Notes under the pieces: generated by a model
Database searches by the model: none
What the model was told of the DNA's origin: nothing
The model's input: only the letters and a program-made list of their open reading frames with translations
Shown here: one piece after another, positions 60,590 through 64,000 of the stretch
Layout of the letters: the number at the start of each line of letters is the position of its first letter
How positions within the stretch are numbered: the first letter of the stretch is position 1
NCBI GenBank assembly: GCA_928724745.1
Contig: CAKMXJ010000001.1
Coordinates: forward strand, 496,001-560,000
Reading direction: 5' to 3'
Source: Anthracocystis setariae
Taxonomy: Eukaryota > Basidiomycota > Ustilaginomycetes > Ustilaginales > Ustilaginaceae
DNA: 64,000 bases
Translations under genes and position numbers: made by a program

Positions 60590-61611
60590 TTACTTTCGGC
60601 CCTTACCCTTGGCTGCCTTCTTGGAGATAGGCGTACCAGCCCTGGCCTCCCTACCACCGACACTCATCCAATCCAGATCTTCCTGACCGAACTTGACGTT
60701 TCCACCGCTAGCCCCAGCCTTAGCTCCGCTTGGCGGAGCGGAGGCTTCCGTCTCCTGGAACCTCCTCATGAACCTACCCAGCCTACCGCTGTCATCCCCG
60801 GCATCTCCACCCACCTTTCGTTCCTGACCGGGATTCCAGAGCGGGTGGTTGGTCGGATCTCTTGTCAGACGAGTCAAGCGACGCGGCGAAGTAGTGGTGA
60901 GCTGAATCGACGAGCCATCGGCGAGAATGGTGGTGGACGAGAACTTGGGGACCGGACGAGGCAGAGGAGACTGGACAAGCGCTGATGGGTCACGCGATTG
61001 GGCGGTGGAAGATGTAGCGAAACCACGAGCCTGGGAAGCGATGCAAGAAGTAGAATAGGCACGAACAGTGTTGAAAGCCGAGGAAGAGGCGGTCGCAAAG
61101 GAAGCGGAAGAGGAAGCGGCGGCGGTGGCAGCCTGGTATTGAGCAGCCATTTCGCGACAGCTCTTGCGTTCGGGCTTCTTGCCAGCCTTGAGGTCGGCGA
61201 TCTGCTTGGCTCGTGCTTGTTTGATGCTGTCATTGTTGCCGAGCTCCGTTTCTTTGGTCATGCGGAGTTCTGGTGGACAGAAGAGTGCAGCAGAGGGAGA
61301 TTCATCAGCTGAGCTCTGCATACATACTATGAGAGGCTCTGTCTGTACTTACCGTATGCGTTCTTGTCCTGCTTCCACTTGCCCTGGACGACATTCTGGC
61401 GAAGTACCGACACGATCTCGTCACCCATTTTGAGTCCTTCATCGATCTTGGCAGCGTCGGTTTCCTGTGAAGCGATCTTGAAGCGACGGCGAGTCTCGTC
61501 CCGAGCAGCCGAGACGGCATGATGATCGCCTTCGAACGTCTTGCGCGATGTGCGCAGAAGGCGCTTGTAAAGGCCAATGGCACGTTGGCGCTGTGCCACT
61601 GTAAACGACAT
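60590..61611 (-). CDS. Fusion of complex III assembly factor Mzm1 (LYR family) with mitochondrial ribosomal protein bL31m
   Basis: Exon 1 (61611-61353) encodes an LYR-family head: RAIGLYKRLLRTSRKTF (LYK at residues 13-15), later EGLKMGDEIVSVLRQNVVQG. The GTAAGT donor and CCAG acceptor (ending 61270) lead to exon 2 (61269-60590), where ELRMTKETELGNNDSIKQAR completes the Mzm1 C terminus (yeast has HKDTELGDNETI). Without any stop the frame runs on through an Ala/Ser/Arg presequence-like segment (about residues 127-180, starting at M127) into ILADGSSIQLTTTSPRRLTR and LTRDPTNHPLWNPGQ, then GRLGRFMRRFQE, matching yeast Mrpl36/bL31m. The total is 312 residues. Mzm1 stabilises the Rieske protein in the matrix; bL31m is a mitoribosomal large-subunit protein. 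Internal processing or alternative initiation at M127 could release two proteins. Confidence 0.88.
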
Positions 61612-62329
61612 TGTTGCTGCTAGTAGTTTGGATGAGGTCGTCTAGAAGCTGAGCCGTTTCCAAAGCAGACTTATGATAAGTGGAGGGTGTGAAGCTCGAT
61701 CGTGTACAGTTTGAGCAGCGATGAGGTTGGATGTGAAGCCATGCAACGATGCGATCGAGTGGTGGGCAAGAGTGGTCAAGTTACAAGATAGAAGAAATGT
61801 TCTAGGCGAGCCGATTTTGGTGGCTCCAAAAATTGGTCGGAACGAGGCCATCGTCGAAAATCTTTCGGCCGTGTTTTTACTGTTAAGCCGATATCGATAT
61901 ATCGGCAGGCGTTCATGTCGGATAGTGCCACGGATGCCCTTCCGTGCCTCATCCTTGACCTCAGCCTCGATCGCTACCGTGGGCAACCATACAAGCTGCA
62001 AAGCGGGAAAAGTCGCAGCAATGTAACCCTAGTTCAATGCTTCGCTAATGTAGCGCCCACCCCGGTGCCACCGAGATTGATCCGATTGGCTCATATTGAA
62101 TCAAACTGATTGTGCGACTGTCGTCCTGGCGACAAGTTGTGAGATGAAGGTTGTGTGGGAAGTTTGCAGGCTGCCGCTCTCGGACTAGGAGGCAGGGAGG
62201 CAGTGAAGAGGCTTGTAAGAATATAAATACCCACGACGTACCTCCCCTTAACAACTCCATCTCTGAACAGCTCGGAAGATCTTCGATCTCTTTGCATAGT
62301 AGCTTCGCTCCGCATAGATACAGGGCAGT
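61612..62329. promoter_or_regulatory. Divergent promoter region with TATA box for the secreted-protein gene
   Basis: 718 bases. TATAAA at 62222-62227 lies about 103 bases before the plus-strand ATG at 62330, and few other TATA boxes in the window are so well placed. The part nearer 61612 is the upstream flank of the MZM1-bL31m gene. An AT-rich patch with CGATATCG-like palindromic sequence lies at about 61890-61902. Confidence 0.55.
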
Positions 62330-63280
62330 ATGCGAGTTTTGGCAGCATTCAATTGGCTGCTCATCACGTTGCAGATCGTTTCTGCGACTCAGCAGTATCA
62401 TCTACATGAACATGGATTCGCCAAGGCAAAGCGAGCAGTGATCGGCCAAAAGCGCGGATCTGTTCAGGGTCAGGTTAAGCTCATCCGGCGTGCGGGGGGC
62501 GAGGGAGCGGGTACGTACAGAATGCAGCATGATTGCACTTCCGCTTTAGTCTCAACCCACTGACACTTTGATCTGATCTATGCCAAACCATGCTGACCAT
62601 GGCTAGTCAACGGGATCCGTGAGATCGTCGAGAAGTTTGAGGGGACAGGCGCACGCGAAGCTACGCAGCACCATGTTCCTACAGACTCGAGAAACGCCCT
62701 CAATGATCGCCTGATACCTGAACCCTCAAGACCATTGACTGGTTTTGTCAGGCCAGCAGAGATTTTCTCGAGCCAGGAACACACAGCGCGTCCCTTGACT
62801 GCCGAGGAACTCGATCGCGTTAACGGCCATCAGCATTCAGATTACAGAGCGACACTTCAAATGCATGGACAGAGGCTCGACGAGCATATAGATCTGATTC
62901 GAAAGCAGCAGATCCTGGACGAATTGAACCACCAACAGATGGGGAGTTACGAGCACAGGCTCGCGACACTGGAAGAGGTCGCCGCGGCGAACAACAAGAA
63001 GCTTAGCTCGGTGTCAAAGTCACGTTTGTCGAAGACCGCAATCGCTGCTCTGTTTGCGATGGCTGGTGTCGATGGGGTTCTGAGCATCGCTTCAACTCAC
63101 AGTAATGCCAAAGCGCTCAAGGCACAGTCGGACCAGATCGCGGAACAAGGCAAGGAGATCGACCGTCTTCGCGCAGCTCAGCCGCCTTCGACTCTCGCTT
63201 CAAATGCTGGTCTGGCTCAACCTGGGGCAGGCGCCGCTACCACAGGCTCGGGTGCAGCTACCGGTGGAGGACTGGTTTAG
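62330..63280 (+). CDS. Predicted secreted protein with dibasic cleavage sites, candidate effector (two exons)
   Basis: Exon 1 (62330-62510) encodes a signal peptide (MRVLAAFNWLLITLQIVSAT) and then a basic region with three dibasic sites (KR at 34-35 and 41-42, RR at 53-54), possible Kex2 sites. The GTACGT donor and GCTAG acceptor (ending 62606, with CTGAC branch site) join exon 2 (62607-63280), giving 284 residues. Exon 2 is polar with a predicted coiled coil (ELDRVNGHQHSDYRATLQMH through HRLATLEEVAAANNKK), a moderately hydrophobic stretch near 203-222 (KTAIAALFAMAGVDGVLSIA), and an Ala/Gly/Thr-rich tail. No domain is recognised. There are no cysteines in the part I read, so it is not a disulfide-rich effector. 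It could be a secreted effector, cell-surface protein or pro-peptide. Confidence 0.8.
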
Positions 63281-64000
63281 GATGCGTGACAATCACGATT
63301 CTCTTGGCCATCGTGCAAGACCGAATCTCCTTTTAGAATCTTCGAAGGGGTTTTCGTTGCAGCACTCGCACTTTGTTTGCCGAGTGCATGGCGTCACTAA
63401 GGCTGACCAAGGACCTCGTATCATGAACGACTTCGTTCCGTTTCCCATTTATGGCTCTTGCTCTATGTTGTGGATTGTGCTGCTTGTGAAGTATCTTTTG
63501 ACAGGCTGCCACCTGGAGGGGCCAGGTCTGGAAGAATGCGGCGGCTTGCATCAAGAAACAGCGCAATGCGACGTTCCGTGGTCCCAGCCGCGGAGATGTG
63601 AGATTTCCAATACGAAACGCGGTGGGAGCCTTAAAAATTGCCGGCGCATATTGCAGAACATTGACAGAGTACTGTAACGCAGAGAGGACCGTAAGCAGAG
63701 AGGGATATGCATCACACAGTGCACACGACGGCGCATTTGAACGTATTCTGGCGATTCGGGGGGGGTTTTGCAAACCAAAAAGATAGAAAATCGAACGATT
63801 CACCGATTCGAAAACGGCCGCCTTTCAGGGAAGAAGAATGAGCTCGGCCATAAAATTCAAAATTGTAATTCCGCTTGCGATTGTACTATAGCAGTGAGTA
63901 CAGTACAGCAGTGTGCTCAGACCGGCACGAACGCAATAGAAAAAGAAAAATGAGGGTAACATCTGTCAGCAATCAAATCAATCCAACACTCGAACAGATC
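63281..64000. other. 3' flank and intergenic sequence to window end
   Basis: 720 bases without a supportable gene. A GTACAGTAC-containing element lies at 63897-63910, related to the palindromes in the 38-46 kb region. Short open frames on both strands are unremarkable. Confidence 0.5.

Noticed and set aside
60571..60590. GGTTCGACCCT resembling a tRNA B box
   Set aside because: No matching A box or cloverleaf could be found upstream at the needed distance.

Overview
This window is nuclear DNA from a fungus, most likely a basidiomycete smut (Ustilaginales-type). The reasons are compact intron-poor genes, short introns with GTAAGT/GTGAGT donors and CTGAC-like branch sites, and a wholly eukaryotic gene set that includes fungus-specific families: an Ecl1-type zinc protein, Tom5 and a Cqd1/ADCK2 UbiB protein. 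Species assignment is inference. No transposon, CRISPR, rRNA or tRNA could be supported.

Layout. 1-12.4 kb: ribosomal protein eL22 (partial, minus), CBF5 pseudouridine synthase, a membrane-anchored EEP-fold phosphohydrolase, a Cyc2/cytochrome-b5-reductase-like mitochondrial flavoprotein, the cardiolipin acyltransferase tafazzin, TIM13, APC10/DOC1 and an MFS vacuolar-type transporter. 12.9-26.8 kb: the very large RRP5, a tiny spliced TOM5, TRM44, the UbiB protein CQD1/ADCK2, the WD protein CMR1 and class II aldolase FBA1 (with a probable 5'-leader intron). 28.3-38.4 kb: a glycolipid transfer protein, peroxisomal urate oxidase, a large disordered protein with a C-terminal membrane anchor, and an Ecl1-family protein. 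38.4-46 kb: a 7.6-kb stretch without a supportable gene, carrying repeated TACTGTAC-like palindromes and A/T tracts. 46-64 kb: a RINGv (MARCH-type) membrane E3 ligase, TFB3/MAT1, a small spliced disordered protein, a very long SNF1/AMPK beta subunit, splicing factor SLT11/RBM22, an ERI1-type exonuclease, a small spliced mitochondrial-type protein, a fused MZM1-bL31m gene and a secreted protein with dibasic cleavage sites.

How the genes relate. The set is mainly housekeeping. Ribosome and rRNA biogenesis are covered by eL22, CBF5, RRP5 and perhaps ERI1. Mitochondrial biogenesis is over-represented: Cyc2-like, tafazzin, TIM13, TOM5, CQD1, the small inner-membrane candidate and MZM1-bL31m. Transcription, splicing and cell cycle include TFB3, SLT11, APC10 and CMR1; metabolism and signalling include FBA1, uricase and SNF1 beta. 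Most neighbours are divergent or convergent.

The most notable observation is one continuous reading frame joining a complete Mzm1-type complex III assembly factor to mitochondrial ribosomal protein bL31m, with a presequence-like linker. Others are the 7.6-kb gene-poor interval with recurring palindromes, a GLTP gene whose stop codon lies inside a 5' splice site, an eL22 first coding exon that encodes only the start methionine, and a candidate secreted effector.
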